64,000 bases of DNA, from contig CM026563.1 in NCBI GenBank assembly GCA_015143295.1, positions 3,720,001 to 3,784,000 on the forward strand, in the 5' to 3' direction. The notes beneath the pieces were generated by a model. The model ran no database searches, had not been told where the DNA came from, and was given only the letters and a program-made list of their open reading frames with translations. The position numbers and the translations under genes are program-made. Below are positions 22,906 to 34,897 of the stretch, piece by piece. Within the stretch, counting starts at the first letter, position 1, and each line of letters opens with the position of its first letter. Source of the stretch: Tetracentron sinense (Eukaryota; Streptophyta; Magnoliopsida; Trochodendrales; Trochodendraceae).

Positions 22906-23269
22906 CAAAATAGTTTTTGTGGCATACAACAGTTATAATCTCGTGAACATCCAAGCATTCACGTAGCGAGACACCGCATTAACATCGGTGCAGTGAACTG
23001 TGAAAAATCATTCAGTTACTCATGTTGTGTTCTTTCTTATTCTGTGTGCATGCGTCGAACTATGCTACGAGGAAAAGAAAAAAAAAAGTGCAAACACAAA
23101 TAAAAAAGAAAGGAGCGATCTATTCATAAGCAAGAGCCCATTTCTGGGCTGGTACAGAGAGAAACTCCCATAAAGGGGAGAAATAAGAATTTACATCAGC
23201 AAAAGAAAGAAGCAGAAACATAGGAAGGGGCAAGGGACCTAAAGAGCAGGAGATCAGAGGGATAGCAGG

Positions 23270-25737
23270 TCAGACGAGCTCAAGTTCGGCCTCTGTCACC
23301 GTTGTAGCAGGGGCAGGAGTAGAAGCTTCAGCAGTCGGGGCTTCCACCAAAGTAGCTTCATCGGCACCAGGGAGTTCTGGGGCAGCTGGCTCGGAGGATA
23401 GCTCGGTCGGGAGGGGTGCAGGACCTTCAAGAAAGTGAGGCAGCTCGACGCCTTGCACCTCGGGCTCGTTGTCGAGCTCGATCAGTTCCTTGCTCGGAAG
23501 CTCGGAGAACGTGGTGGCATCCTCTTCATTGTCTTCCTTCAGACGGCCTTGCTGGCGGAGCGAGTCGAGAACCTCTTTCTCGGTCTCAGCACGATCTTCA
23601 TCCAAGAGCGTGTCCAGCTGAGACTGGTAGTGCTGTTGCAGTCTCAGGGTCACGGACCTCTCGGTGTCCTCTTTGGCTTTCTTGGCCTCCTCGAGCTCCT
23701 CCGCCAGTGCTGTCCTGGCTGCCTCGGTCTCCTCTAGTTGTCTGCCCAAGACTTGGGAGACATGCTCCAGCTCGCTGATGCGTACAACAGCGTTCTCCAC
23801 CTCTTGCTTGGCCTTCTTTTCGGCCTCCTTTGCTGCTCGTGCCTCAGCTTCGGCCTTTTCCCGTACCTTGGTGGCAGTGCCTAGCCTTACCTCAGCGCGA
23901 GTCGTGTCAGCCTTGGCTTGAGACAGATCAAAGTCTGCCTTGAGTCTCTCTTCGACAAGAGTCCTCTCCAGCATCTCCGTCCTGTCTTTCCAGTAGTTGA
24001 TCCCGTCTCGCAGCTGAGTGTACTTATCCTGGCTGCGATCACAGAGCTCTTGCACGAGTGCGTTCATCTGCAAGGAGATGCCTGGGCGTTAGCACAACGA
24101 GAAGAAGTATTTCGAACAATCAAGATAGGAGACGAGGGAAGGAGGAGCTTACCGTTGCCACGGACTGGCAGGCAGCGTAGGACAGGTCGGCTAAGTGGAG
24201 TTGGCCGACCTCAGCGATGTCCCGGGGGAGCCTCATCGCATGGGTCAGAGCTCGGGCAACCGTCCCCGAGCTCTTCGCCGACTCATTCACGGTCGGCACC
24301 CCGAACCGAGTGAAGTCGGGAGACCAATCCTTAGCGGAAGACGGCAGCATACTGGTCGGGAGACTCGTTGTACCGGCTTCCGTTGCAGCCAGGGCGACCA
24401 CAGCGGAACTCGTGCTGGCTGGGGCAGTGGCAGCTCGAGAAGGGCCAGGCTCCGAGCTGGCCCCGGGCACTGCCGTTGTCACCTCGGCTCCCGGACTTGT
24501 TGGAAGAGCGGCAGGGTCGGAAGGGGGAGCAGCAATGGCTGCAATCTCCTTCTCCAGGCGTTTGTCCGCCTTGGCCTTCTTCCTGGCCTCGTGCTCGGCC
24601 TGGGTGGGCATTTTTCTCTTCGGGTCAGCAGTCGCTGTACCCTTGGAGGAATGACCCCTTTTCTTCGTTGGCGGTGGTGGCGGTGGAAGCGGCTGGACCA
24701 CAGGGCGAGCAGACCTCGGCTTCCTGCTTAGCGGGGGTGGATTTGTATCGGTCATATCTTCTTCTTCTTCTTCTTCTTCAGCTAGATGAAGGGCTGGTGA
24801 AGGTAAGGAAGTGGAGGCGCCTTGTTGCTGTTGCTGTTGTTGGGTAGCTGCAGGAGTGCTGGCCGAGATCCGCGTGTCGGGGTTGAGTGGCTTCCACCTG
24901 ATGTATTCCCCACCTCGAGCACGACGAATACCAGTAAGGAGGCCTTCCTCTTCTGGGGCCAACTTTTTGTATGAGAATTTCTTTGGGTCCACTGCACACA
25001 AGAGAAAGCAAAATGAGTACAACGAGGAAGTTAGCAGGACGAGAAGATACAGCGTACAACGAGAGCGTAGTCAGGACAATGACGCACAACGGACAACGGA
25101 TGACTAGTGGTATACCTGCTTCCACTCGGAAGACGTTGGGGACCGAGGAATTCTCTGCCTTCCAGCCGCCAGAGACAACGAATGGAGTGGCTTTCCATTT
25201 TCTTTCTCTATCAAGAATGCCTGAGACGAGCTCTGGATAGTGGGGTTTCTTGTTCCACGAATAGTAGGAGTACAGACCATCGTCATTGTTTCGGCATCTG
25301 ACGGCATGGCAGAAGTGGAATAGGTGCCTAGCCTCTATTGGGTAGCCGTCCTTGATGAATTTGATCATCATAGACATGTACTTATGGAAGCTCGGGTGCA
25401 TCTGCCCCGGAGCAAGTTGCAGGGTGGACAGAACTTCATCCAAGACAGGATGAAGAGGGAAACGAAGGCCAGCCTCAAGCTGGGAAAGATAGACAACAGT
25501 ACAGGCTGATCGCCTATCAATGATAACATCATCCCGCTTGAAGTGGAGATTGACATTGGAAGGGAAGTCGAAACGTTCCCTGAAACGGTTCAGATGCGCC
25601 AACTGGTACTGGCGCAGAACTGAGGATTTTTCAATATAGGCACCGTGAGGTGCGCTACCTGTGCAGCTGGCCTCATCATCGGAAGGGCCTCTAACTTCCT
25701 CTAACCTAGCGGGTTCTACGGGAACGATGGCGGCCAT
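23270..25737 (-). CDS. Spliced antisense gene of element 1 (gypsy-type transposon domain plus coiled coil)
   Basis: Three exons join in frame: 25737-25116 (ATG in 'MAAIVPVEP'), 24991-24153 and 24067-23270, giving 752 aa. Donors are AG|GTATAC and ACG|GTAAGC; acceptors are TGTGCAG| and CTTGCAG|. Exon 1 ends in phase 1 and exon 2 in phase 0. Exon 1 has '[19 protein letters not shown]' and 'LAPGQMHPSF', resembling the plant 'putative gypsy type transposon' domain (Pfam PF04195). Exon 2 is low-complexity: poly-Gln, Glu run, Pro run, Lys/Arg-rich, Ala/Ser-rich. Exon 3 is a long Glu/Lys/Ala coiled coil with an acidic tail. There is no catalytic motif. Extra antisense genes are known in Tat elements; their function is not established. 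No stop interrupts this copy. Confidence 0.75.
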
Positions 25738-25998
25738 GGAGATTGGAAGAAACAACGAAGAAGGGCAAAAACAATAAACAGAGTAGACAGAGCAGAATCG
25801 CTCTGAGAACCAGAGAAGAGAGAAATGGAGAAACAGTAAAGAAATAATAAGAGATAGGGGTGAAGGGCGTACCGAACCGAAGAGCTCAGAGAGATTGTTG
25901 AAGAGCTTGAGGAAGATGAACTTTCAGATGAGAAGAGAAATCGGCAGAGTAACAGTGCTTGATGAAACAGGGTGAAAGAGAAGGAGGATTCGGTGGGA

Positions 25999-26005
25999 TT
26001 TTATA
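25999..26005 (-). promoter_or_regulatory. TATA box candidate for the antisense gene, element 1
   Basis: Minus-strand 'TATAAAA' in the context 'gcTTATAAAAtccc', 262 bp upstream of the ATG and before a T/C-rich leader. A donor-like CG|GTACGCC near 25872 and an acceptor-like TTCTCAG| near 25804 suggest a leader intron. A TATA-like box lies at the matching place in element 2. Confidence 0.45.
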
Positions 26006-26344
26006 AGCATCTTTGGTTTGCGAAAGTACACCACTACCTCTCATCTGAGGCGTACATCTGTATCAACGGGATTAAGAGCAGTGGCAGGATCGTCTTCTCA
26101 CCAAGAAGAGTAACCGTCGGGGTCGTTAAAGCATTCTCGAAATTTAAAACGGTAGTGATGACAGCCTGTCCGCATTGAATAGGCGTGACGGTTCGCACGC
26201 GTAACCAGCTGGCGTGAACGGTCGACCTTCCCAGCAAGCGTTTAAAGCACGCAACGTTTCGTCTTCCGGAGCAGTGCCAAGTATGATCTTTTTGTCCGTT
26301 TATGACGCTTCGAACCACGTTCCAAGCATCATAAAGGGGCAAAT

Positions 26345-27232
26345 TGTAACGGATAAAATTCGTAAAACCAACTCAGCGTTGAGGGACGAGCTCGTTTTTG
26401 TCGTTTTGTTCATGAAAGTGACACGTGGACACAAGTTGGGGTCACGTGCTTAAAATGTCGGGGCCACGCGTTGTCCGATACACAACGATCCCGTTGTGCG
26501 CATTACGACGTCTTTGTTCTCTTGAAGAACAACGTCTCCGTTGTGACTTTGACGACGTACTCGTTGTCTAAAGCACAACGTGAACGTTGTGCTCTTGACA
26601 ACGTCGTTATCGTTGCGCGAACAACGAGACCGTTGTCTCATCAACAACGAGGTCGTGCTGTGTTTTGAGGCATCTACGCCGTAACCGAGCTTGGGTCAAC
26701 AACGAGACCGATTCGTAGGAGGAAGTGATCAGGAGGCGATCCATAATTCCGACAAGTGTGCCGAACTTGCCGTTTCGTGCCGAAAGCACTGTCTTGGCAT
26801 TTAATGCTGGTCACTTCTGCGTACCGTCCGATTGGACTTAGGGGGGGCTCACACGTGTAATGCAACCGACGGCAGATATATCTCAGATATTTGGCAATGA
26901 GTGCTAAGACACGTGGTATGGACACCTATGGCCATCTATGGTCATCGATGGCCATATCAGCCTTGCCCTATAAAAACCCCGTGATTTTTAGTGCACAGGG
27001 GGATGATTGAGGAACCCAGATCCAAGAATACGTGTTCAGTGCTCCTAGTGCCTTGAGCATTTTTCAGTGTTTGTTCTCGTGCTTACTGTTCACCATCTTC
27101 TACCCCTACTAACTTTACCATCGGAGTACAGGTCAGGGTGCCACACCCTCCGCTCCAACTTTCTGCCAGTAAACCAGGACGTGGAAGTAGCTGCTGCTGA
27201 CGCGTGTCCGTTCGGCAATTTCCCCCCCCACA
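26345..27232 (+). repeat. 3' LTR of element 1
   Basis: It follows the polypurine stretch 'aaaggggcaaa' and runs from 'tgtaacggataaaattcg' to '...cccccaca' (888 bp, TG...CA). A TATA box 'tataaaa' lies at 26969-26975. The U5 part ('accatcggagtacaggtcag' through 'gacgcgtgtccgttcggc') closely matches element 2. U3 is longer than in element 2 because of a CAACG-rich block. Confidence 0.85.
26475..26720. promoter_or_regulatory. CAACG/CGTTG motif array in U3
   Basis: More than fifteen copies of CAACG or its complement CGTTG, in both orientations and often paired as 'acaacg...cgttgt', lie in ~245 bp upstream of the LTR TATA box. 'aacgg/ccgtt' words resemble MYB-type sites. The array is a candidate enhancer by position and repetition only. 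Confidence 0.5.
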
Positions 27233-27659
27233 GAAATTGCAACTCAATTGATGAAAAACGTAAATATAATTAGTTCTTAAAAATAATAAATGTTGTCCAA
27301 TGGGAATTGCAGCCCAATGGGTGAAAAACATGAATATATCTATTTCTCATATAAAAGTATATATTGTCTATCGACAAAACTTGGAAAGTGCCTTACTTTA
27401 TAAGTCTCTCAAAAGATTGGACTTTATTAGACAATATTTGCAAAAATATCTAGACATCATAATTGTGGATACATGTGAAATGTCCTATTACCCTTATGTT
27501 TTGTCTGGTTAGGAAGAAAATAAAAGAAATAAATAAAAAATATATTTTGAATTATAAAGACTCCATTAATAAGAAAAATACAAGAAGCGAATAATAAAAA
27601 ATTGCAAATAAATATTTAAAATATACATTTATTATTAAATCTATTACTAATACAATGAG
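27233..27659. other. Flank of element 1 with a 69-bp tandem duplication
   Basis: Sequence at 27233-27280 ('gaaattgcaactcaattg...gaaaaacgtaaatata') is repeated with changes at 27302-27348 ('ggaattgcagcccaatgg...gaaaaacatgaatata'). The remainder is AT-rich with no gene. Confidence 0.45.
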
Positions 27660-28137
27660 ATTGGAAGAGTTAAAAATGTTGATTGAATTTAATTAATTAT
27701 AAAATTACCCTTATTATTTATATAAGGCTCAAAACGTTGATTGATTTAGTAAATTTTAAAATTGTTTTTGAATTTTAACTAATTCTAAAATTATCATTTA
27801 GTTGAATCTAGTTAATTCGAAACCGCCATTAAATTTTAACTAATTCTATAATTGCCCTTTACTCATATGAATTTAAAATGTTGATTGAATTTTAGTTAAT
27901 TTCAAAAATGCCCTCGTCTTATATATGTTCAAACATTGATTGAATTTTAGTTAATTCCAAATCAAGCTTTTACATATGTTGAATGAATTTTAATTAATTC
28001 TAAATTTGCCCTTTATTCATATAAGTTCAAGCATTGATTGAATTTTAGTTAATTTCAAAACTTCTATCTACACATATGAGTTTGAAACGTTAACTGAATT
28101 TTACTTAATTTAAAACTATGTTTTATTCACATATTTA
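27660..28137. repeat. Degenerate ~65-bp AT-rich tandem array
   Basis: About seven diverged units share 'ttgattgaattttagttaat', then 'tctaaaattgcccttta' and 'tcatataagttc'. Divergence is high, so the array is old. No coding potential. Confidence 0.65.
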
Positions 28138-29281
28138 TCTCTACTATAATGAGAATTCCCCCTTACGAATGGAAATTCCCAAACTACCCACAAAGCCTAA
28201 TTTTTTGTAAATATCTGAACTATCCTTTTATAAGACCCTTAATAAACGTAGCCTATTGTTTGTAACTGCCCAAACTACCCTTATATAAGACCCTTCATAA
28301 ATGTAGCCTAATTTTTTGTAAATGCCCAAACTACCCTTATCTCTACTATAATGAGAATTCCCCCCTTACGAATGAAAATTCTCAAACTACCACGTAGCCT
28401 GATTTTTATAAATTCCTGAACTACCCTTTTAAAAGACCCTTAATAAATGTAGACTATTGTTTGTAAATGCTTAAACTATTTCTACTATAATGAGAATTCT
28501 CTCCTTACGAATGGAAATTCTCAAACTACTCACGTAACTTGATTTTTTGTAAATACCTGAACTACCCTTTTATAAGAACCTTAATAAACGTAGCCTATTG
28601 TTTGTAAATGCCCAAACTACTGTTATATAAGACCCTTCATAAATGCAGCCTGATTTTTTGTAAATGCCCAAACTACCCTTATCTCTACTATAATGAGAAT
28701 TCTCCCCTTACGAATGGAAATTCCCAAACTACCCACGTAGCCTACTTTTTTGTAAATACCTGAACTACCCTTTTATAAGACCCTTAATAAACATAGGCTA
28801 TTGTTTGTAAATGCCCAACTACCCTTATACAAGACCCTTCATAAACGTAGCCTGCTTTTTTGTAAATGCCCAAACTACTCTTATATAAGCCTTTCTCATC
28901 TACGATATATTTAAAGTTTTAAATTTCCAAACTACCCTTTAGACTACCCTTTTATAAGACCCTTAATAAACATAGCCTATTGTCTGTAAATGCCCAAACT
29001 ACCCTTATATAAGACCCTTCATAAACGTAGCCTATTTTTTTTGTAAATGCCCAAAGTACCCTTATACAAGCCTTTCTCTTCTACAATATATTTAAAGTTA
29101 TAAATTCCCAAACTACCCTTTAAATAAACCTTAATTTAATGTTTTACTTAATTCCCAAACTACCCCTTTCTCATCTACACCTTTTGACACTCTTTAACTG
29201 TGGTTAAAATTCACCCACCTCTAGGGTTCACCCCAGTCTTTCTCCCCTACCCTTACCCCTCTCCCACGTGCAACCCACTAG
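28138..29281 (+). mobile_element. Helitron-like element with repeated 5' termini
   Basis: It starts 'A|TCTCTACTATAATGAG' and ends 'cacgtgcaacccaCTAG|T'. A 5' TC, a 3' CTAG and insertion between A and T fit non-autonomous plant Helitrons. The start sequence recurs at about 28340, 28480 and 28682. Between these are ~55-bp subrepeats ('gtaaatgcccaaactaccc', 'ttatataagacccttcata', 'cgtagcct'). The 3' hairpin is weak. A foldback-MITE fragment lies at about 29185-29240. No helicase/Rep gene. Confidence 0.5.
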
Positions 29282-30101
29282 TATATATATAAAGACAGTG
29301 ATACTTTAAAATGTTGATTGAATTTTAGCTTAATTCCAAAATCACCCATTTACTAATATATAAAAAAAATGATACTTAAGAAAATAATTGAATTTGAACT
29401 TTTAATTATGTTGAAGATTTTTTCACCAAAAAGTATAGTGGACTTAAAAAGTTGATTTGAAATTTAGTTTAATTATAAAATTCTAATTTATTAATATATA
29501 AAACAATATGTTCATAACCGAATTGATCGTCGGACTTACCGGATGACCTGTTCCCGGTTTGACCAATACGATTAGATCATGTCCTTTTATTATTAAAAAC
29601 ATATATTTTATATTTTTGGCAAAAATGTCTTTAAAGTTTTTTATTCTTAAAATGCGCTTAAGTCAGATTTCTATACTAAAAATGCCCTTACATTTTTTTC
29701 TATTGCCAAAATGTCTTTAGTTAAAAAAATGCTCATAAGTCAAATTTCTATCGCCAAAATACATCTCAAAAATTTTTTTAATCCAAAATCATCAAGTTTC
29801 CACATATTTGATTTTCTTTATTTCTAAAATATTCTTCAAGTTTATATACCCAAAATAACCATAAATTTTTCTATACCAAAATGCCCCTAAAGCTTTTTGG
29901 TTCTCAAAATGTCCAAAGTCATGTTTTCATACCTAACGTGTCCTTCACAAATTTTTTATCCAAAATATCCCTCAGGTTTATATATCTAATTTTTAATTTT
30001 TTTTTTCCTAAAATACCCCTCATTAGGTCCCTCTTTTCAAGTATCTCTACCTCTCCCTTCTCTCTCATGTGCATTGCTTGTGCAACCTACTCTATCTATC
30101 T
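29282..30101. repeat. AT-rich sequence with a degenerate 'aaaatgccc' array
   Basis: From about 29590 to 30010, ~50-60-bp diverged units alternate 'ccaaaatgccc(c)taa' with 'agtttttt(a)ttctcaaaatg' and 'tcaaatttctat'. No frame is long or biased enough to be coding. Confidence 0.5.
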
Positions 30102-30421
30102 CTACTATTATAATAAGAGAAACATGTACCTCTTTATATCTCCACAATTCCCTCAAATCTTTATCTTTATATTTTCTTATGGTCCCTCATTGGTCTCTTA
30201 ACCAAGAGGCACACCTTCTCTACGTGGTAACTTCTTTTCAAGAGAAAAAGTAAGTTTTTTTGATTATCAAAATATCCCTTTTTATACAAACGCACAATTT
30301 TTTTTAAAAGTTTATATACCTAAAATATTTAATTATTTTTTCAAAATGCCCTCATTAGAATCCCTCTTCCCATTCTCTCTCCCATTTCCTCTCTCACTTA
30401 CATCGCACGTGCCGCCCACTT
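30102..30421 (+). mobile_element. Second short Helitron-like segment
   Basis: It begins 'A|TCTCTACTATTATAATAAG', very close to the canonical plant Helitron 5' end, and finishes near 'gcacgtgccgcccactTAG|T', matching the end of the preceding element. It is only ~320 bp and internally AT-rich. Confidence 0.4.
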
Positions 30422-31144
30422 AGTTATAAATAAATAAAGGATGGTGTCAGGTGCACCCCAATATTTACTGATAAACACCAAAATTAACAAAAAATTCAAT
30501 TAAAACACAAAAGGTAAAATAAAAAGACATAAATGCCCTAATCTCCTTTACTAGTCGTTTTCGACCAAACCCTCCTATAACACAAGAGGGATAAAGCCAT
30601 ATATGAGATGGGTTTATTGAGCAAGAAGTAAAATCAGCAATTACAATTCATTCATTATCTTTCAGACGGGTAATGGAGCCCTAGGAAGAGCTTGGCCTGC
30701 AACAAGGTGACTGGGCTGAACAGAATATTTGAGAAATCTATCAAAGGTCTTCGCTTATGATAATCCAGAGAATAAGACAACTTTAGATCCTTACAAATAA
30801 GATATGGAAATTGAGTTAGTAGCCACGATGTCAACGAGATCTCTGCTCGACCTACGAGTGTCTTCCGGCTGTTAGCGGCAGCGTTGCTTCGAGGTAATAG
30901 GTATGTAATGATCCAAAAGGCCTTCAGAACCTTTCCAAGAAACTTGAGGTTAGCTTCACTTATGAGAGGGGTAGGGGTAGTTTTGTCTTTTTACTTATGT
31001 TTATTTGATTTTTATTTTATTTTGATTTGTATTTTTATTTTTTGGTATGAGATATATGTTTAGGCCGCAATGCTGGGTAAGTGTTAGGATTTGTTCACGG
31101 GTGAAGAATATATACAAACTCTCATGGTCTCAGGAATGGAAAAT
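30422..31144. other. Intergenic, nothing recognised
   Basis: Mostly AT-rich; 30600-30960 is more balanced but has no frame or motif that can be supported. Confidence 0.4.
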
Positions 31145-31400
31145 AGTCACCTCCTTGGGCAGGGGAGGTGACTTACCATCTCGTCCCTACTTTTTGGGGG
31201 GCCACGTGTCCCCTTTTTTTTTTCATTAACTATGGTTAAGATTCAAGTCAATCTTAGGGTTCACATATTTACCATTGGTTTTTAGAAAAACTTACTTTTA
31301 AAAAAATTAACTACAAGAGGTGATTAATTTTTTAACTAGAGTCCCAAGTGTTTGTGAAAGCGAGGACGAATAGTCCCCTCCTTAGGCCTAGGAGGTGACT
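31145..31400. mobile_element. Foldback MITE with palindromic ends
   Basis: Left 'agtcacctccttgggcag' and right 'ctaggaggtgact' form inverted ends, and both ends contain a small palindrome (cacctcc...ggaggtg). The interior carries the family core 'ccacgtgtcccc', 'ggttaagattcaagtc' and 'ttagggttcaca'. Confidence 0.55.
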
Positions 31401-32073
31401 TTTGCTCCTGGGACAAAGCCCTGTTTATTTTTTTTGTAATTTCGTTGTGGTGTATACAAGTAAAAGTTAGAGGTGCACGTAGCATCACCCTAGATAAAAT
31501 TGACTTTTATTTTCCAACCAACCACGAAGCATATTTCCGTCGAGAGAAGGAAATGCTAGGCTGACTCTCAAGGGCTAGCTCACAGACAGCTCGCCGGAGA
31601 ATTGGCCTAGAAGCGCTGCCTCTGACGACTGACGAAGGCGCGCTTTTAACCGCTTTTGTACCCGTCTGCACCCGTTTTTTTTGTTTAAGTAAATGGCCAA
31701 TCCCATTAAAGAAAAAATAAGAAAAAGAAAAAAATCGTTAAACGAGACAAACTCCAAGCCGAGTAGCCGACGAGTGTCTCTTGACTCATGAGTCTTGAGA
31801 GGATATCATCTCTTTCCTATTTGTTCCACTCTTTGCTAATCATCACATTTTCTATCTTTTCCACCTATTCCTTAATTCGATACCTCTCTGCTCGCTCCAA
31901 AAAGGGTCCAAATTCTCTTTCTTTCCATCTTATCTGCCCTAAAACCCTTCAGATTCTTCGCGCTCGATTGTTTGATTCGCTTCCATTTTCTGTTTCTTTT
32001 GTTCTTATTTTGATCGATCCGGAGTTCCAACTCGGAGAAGTCTTCAGCATCGACGATCTACGAGTCTGCTCAG

Positions 32074-32442
32074 GTATGTATCTTTGTTTAATGTATCTCT
32101 ATCTTTTGAAACAGTTCCTGATCGATTCGCCTTCATTTGTTGTGTTTCTTCGATCGGTCGTTTATATTATGCTCTGAAAGAGTTTTCTAAGTGACGATCT
32201 GTGTCTCTAAAGCTCCAGATCAGTCTTTTGAAGTGAATATCTTTGAAATTGCCAGAATCTGACTGTAGTTTTTGTTTCTACTTGTGCATTTTAAGATCTT
32301 GGAGCGGCCAAGGTTGCCCAGCAGGCGATTCCAAGCAAAAAAGAGCCGGAACTTCTTGTTTTGCCTTCTGCTTTATGCGATTCAGTTGATCTTCGAGGCT
32401 TCTGTGCTTGATTTGGTTGTGATCTTGGTAGATTGATAACAG
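32074..32442 (+). other. Intron in the 5' UTR of the WLIM2 gene (predicted)
   Basis: Donor CAG|GTATGT at 32074 and acceptor 'gataacag|' ending at 32442 bracket a T-rich intron; the ATG follows 20 bp later. The leader exon would lie upstream of 32074. Leader introns are common in plant LIM genes, but there is no transcript evidence here. Confidence 0.5.
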
Positions 32443-32461
32443 TCGTATCTAGGGCGTAATC

Positions 32462-34831
32462 ATGTCTTTCATTGGCACACAGCAGAAGTGCAAGGCTTGT
32501 GAGAAGACCGTCTATGTGGTCGATCAGTTAATGGCGGATGGAGTTGCTTATCACAAGTCCTGTTTCAAGTGCAGTCACTGCAAAGGGACACTAAAGGTAA
32601 TATTCTTTATGTAGTTGCAAAATGAAGCGATTTTGCTTCATCTTAAAGTAACTATTAGGCCAAAAGCCAAAGAAAGAACATTTTTTTCCGTAGGACTGTT
32701 AAAGGGACAGTTACTATCTCATGTTTCATTTATCCTTAGCCTAAATTTCAACTCCAGACTTGAAAATAAATGTGGAAGCAGCATATCAACTTAAAGAGCA
32801 AAATCCTTACGTACTTATCTAATATTTCTGTTTTCAGCTGAGCAGTTATTCCTCAATGGAAGGTGTTCTGTATTGTAAGCCTCACTTTGAGCAGCTTTTC
32901 AAGGAAACTGGTAGTTTCAACAAGAACTTTCAGTCACGTATGTCCACTCACCTGTGTCAATTAAAGTTCTGTATTTGATTTATTATCATCAGAGTTTATA
33001 TATGTTTAATTTCACAATGCACTTCATTTTTTGACAGCTGCAAAGTCAGCTGAGAAGTTAACTCCAGAACTGGTAATTTTGCCCCACAAACATTGAATGG
33101 ATCTGTATTTTTTTAAGCAAATATAAGAATTAAATTATAATATACATAATGATTTTCTTGGTGTTGATTATGTTTCAATGTCTTGTTGGGTTTCAGACAA
33201 GGTCACCTAGCAAAGCTGCCAGCATGTTTTCTGGGACACAAGAAAAATGTGCAACTTGTGGTAAAACGGCTTATCCACTGGAGAAGGTAGAGTTCCACAC
33301 TTTTTAAACAGTAATCTACTCTAATATTTTCTTAGAATCAGTTAGAGTTAAGATTTGCCAATTGGCCATTTGGTTCTATGATATTTTCTTAGAAAATAAC
33401 TTGAAGCAGGTAGAGTAAATATCATAGGTTAGAATTGATATTTATGGGCAATATGATCTTGAGAAAGAAAATTGATGTTTCAATGTGGATGGTTTTACTG
33501 ACGTTGGAGACGACATGAATGATTTTTTACTGATACATGAAAATCACACAATGTGAATCTAGAAGGGTTCAGGGGTGTGGAAATATTTTCCTTAGCATGC
33601 TTATCGGTTGATGTCACAAAGGTCTCTTCTCTATTAGAAACATGGAAATAAAAATCGCCGAAATCGATACGAAACGGGCGATACGTATAGATAACGGTAG
33701 TTCCCTATACAATATTTATATTGATACGAAACAGGTGATACATATCGTTTATTAGTTATTCATGTTTTAATTCATTGTGTAATTCTAATTTTGTATGCTA
33801 CTTTGTTTTTGAGTTGCTTCCCATGACTTTATATTTGTTTCTTATAACTCATTTGATATTTTTTAGAAAAATTTCTTAATTTATTTTTTTTATATGTATC
33901 GCCCGAAACCGATACGTATAGGTTTCGGTTGGGACTGATACATCCCCCGAAACCTTATATTTAATCCTTGATTAGGAAAAGGTATATGGTGGGTTTGTTG
34001 TGCAAATTCTTGATGCATAAGAGCAACTAGTTCTGATCCAATACATTGGTAACACGGAGTTTAAGGATGAAGTTGGGAAAAACCTATGAGATAGTTCATG
34101 TAGAAGATTCAGCTAGATTGGTCTGGAATTTGGTTTGTTCAGCTATGGAGACTTCCTATAGAGCTGTTGGTTGCAATTAGATTTATGTTGACTCCCCAAA
34201 ATCTCACTTATAAACATAATGATGTATTAAACTATGAGCTACTTTTATAACGTGATCCAATGCATTGGTAACGCGGAGTTCAGGTGATCCATCTTCCCTT
34301 AATTGCAATAGCCACGCCAATGAGCTACTATTATAATACATCATATTATAATAGCATATGCTTTTAAAAAAAAATAATGTATTCGTATTACGCAGTGTTA
34401 CCTAGGCACGTGGTACGGCCGTACGGGTGCTAAGTGTGCAGGTTTTTAAAAGTGTTTGGCATGACAAGCTTTGGAAATCCCAATACAGCGGCTCGGACGT
34501 ATAGATTTTGAAAATGATTATAGACATATATGAATATATTACAACTCAAAAACATAGAGAAAACAATAAAAATAGAGAGAGGGCGGATTGCTTTTTCCCA
34601 ATTTTTTAAAAAGTAGATACCAAAGTTCTAAGAAAATATTCATATGGAGAATAAAGAGGAGAAAACAAGAGAAAGACTACATATTGATCGTCGTTGGTGT
34701 CGCCGCTCTCCGAGTAAGTTTTACACTATGTTGCCGAAAAATCTACACAACTTCACAAAAAGTTCATAGCAATCTAATATATATAAGAGGACCGCTCATT
34801 ACAAGCTTCAATGAGCATGGCTTATTAGTAC

Positions 34832-34897
<66 letters not shown>

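Larger units (their letters stand above)
17031..27232 (+). mobile_element. Ty3/gypsy Tat-type LTR retrotransposon, element 1 (5' end in gap)
   Basis: Order on the plus strand: end of gag, protease, reverse transcriptase, RNase H, second RNase H, integrase; then a spliced gene on the opposite strand, a polypurine tract (about 26333-26344) and the 3' LTR. A second, archaeal-like RNase H between RT/RNase H and integrase, no chromodomain, and a long region after pol with an extra antisense gene are known traits of the Tat lineage. The 5' LTR is not in the window. The 17.0-20.2 kb part is error-ridden; from 20.25 kb onward it is clean. Confidence 0.85.
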
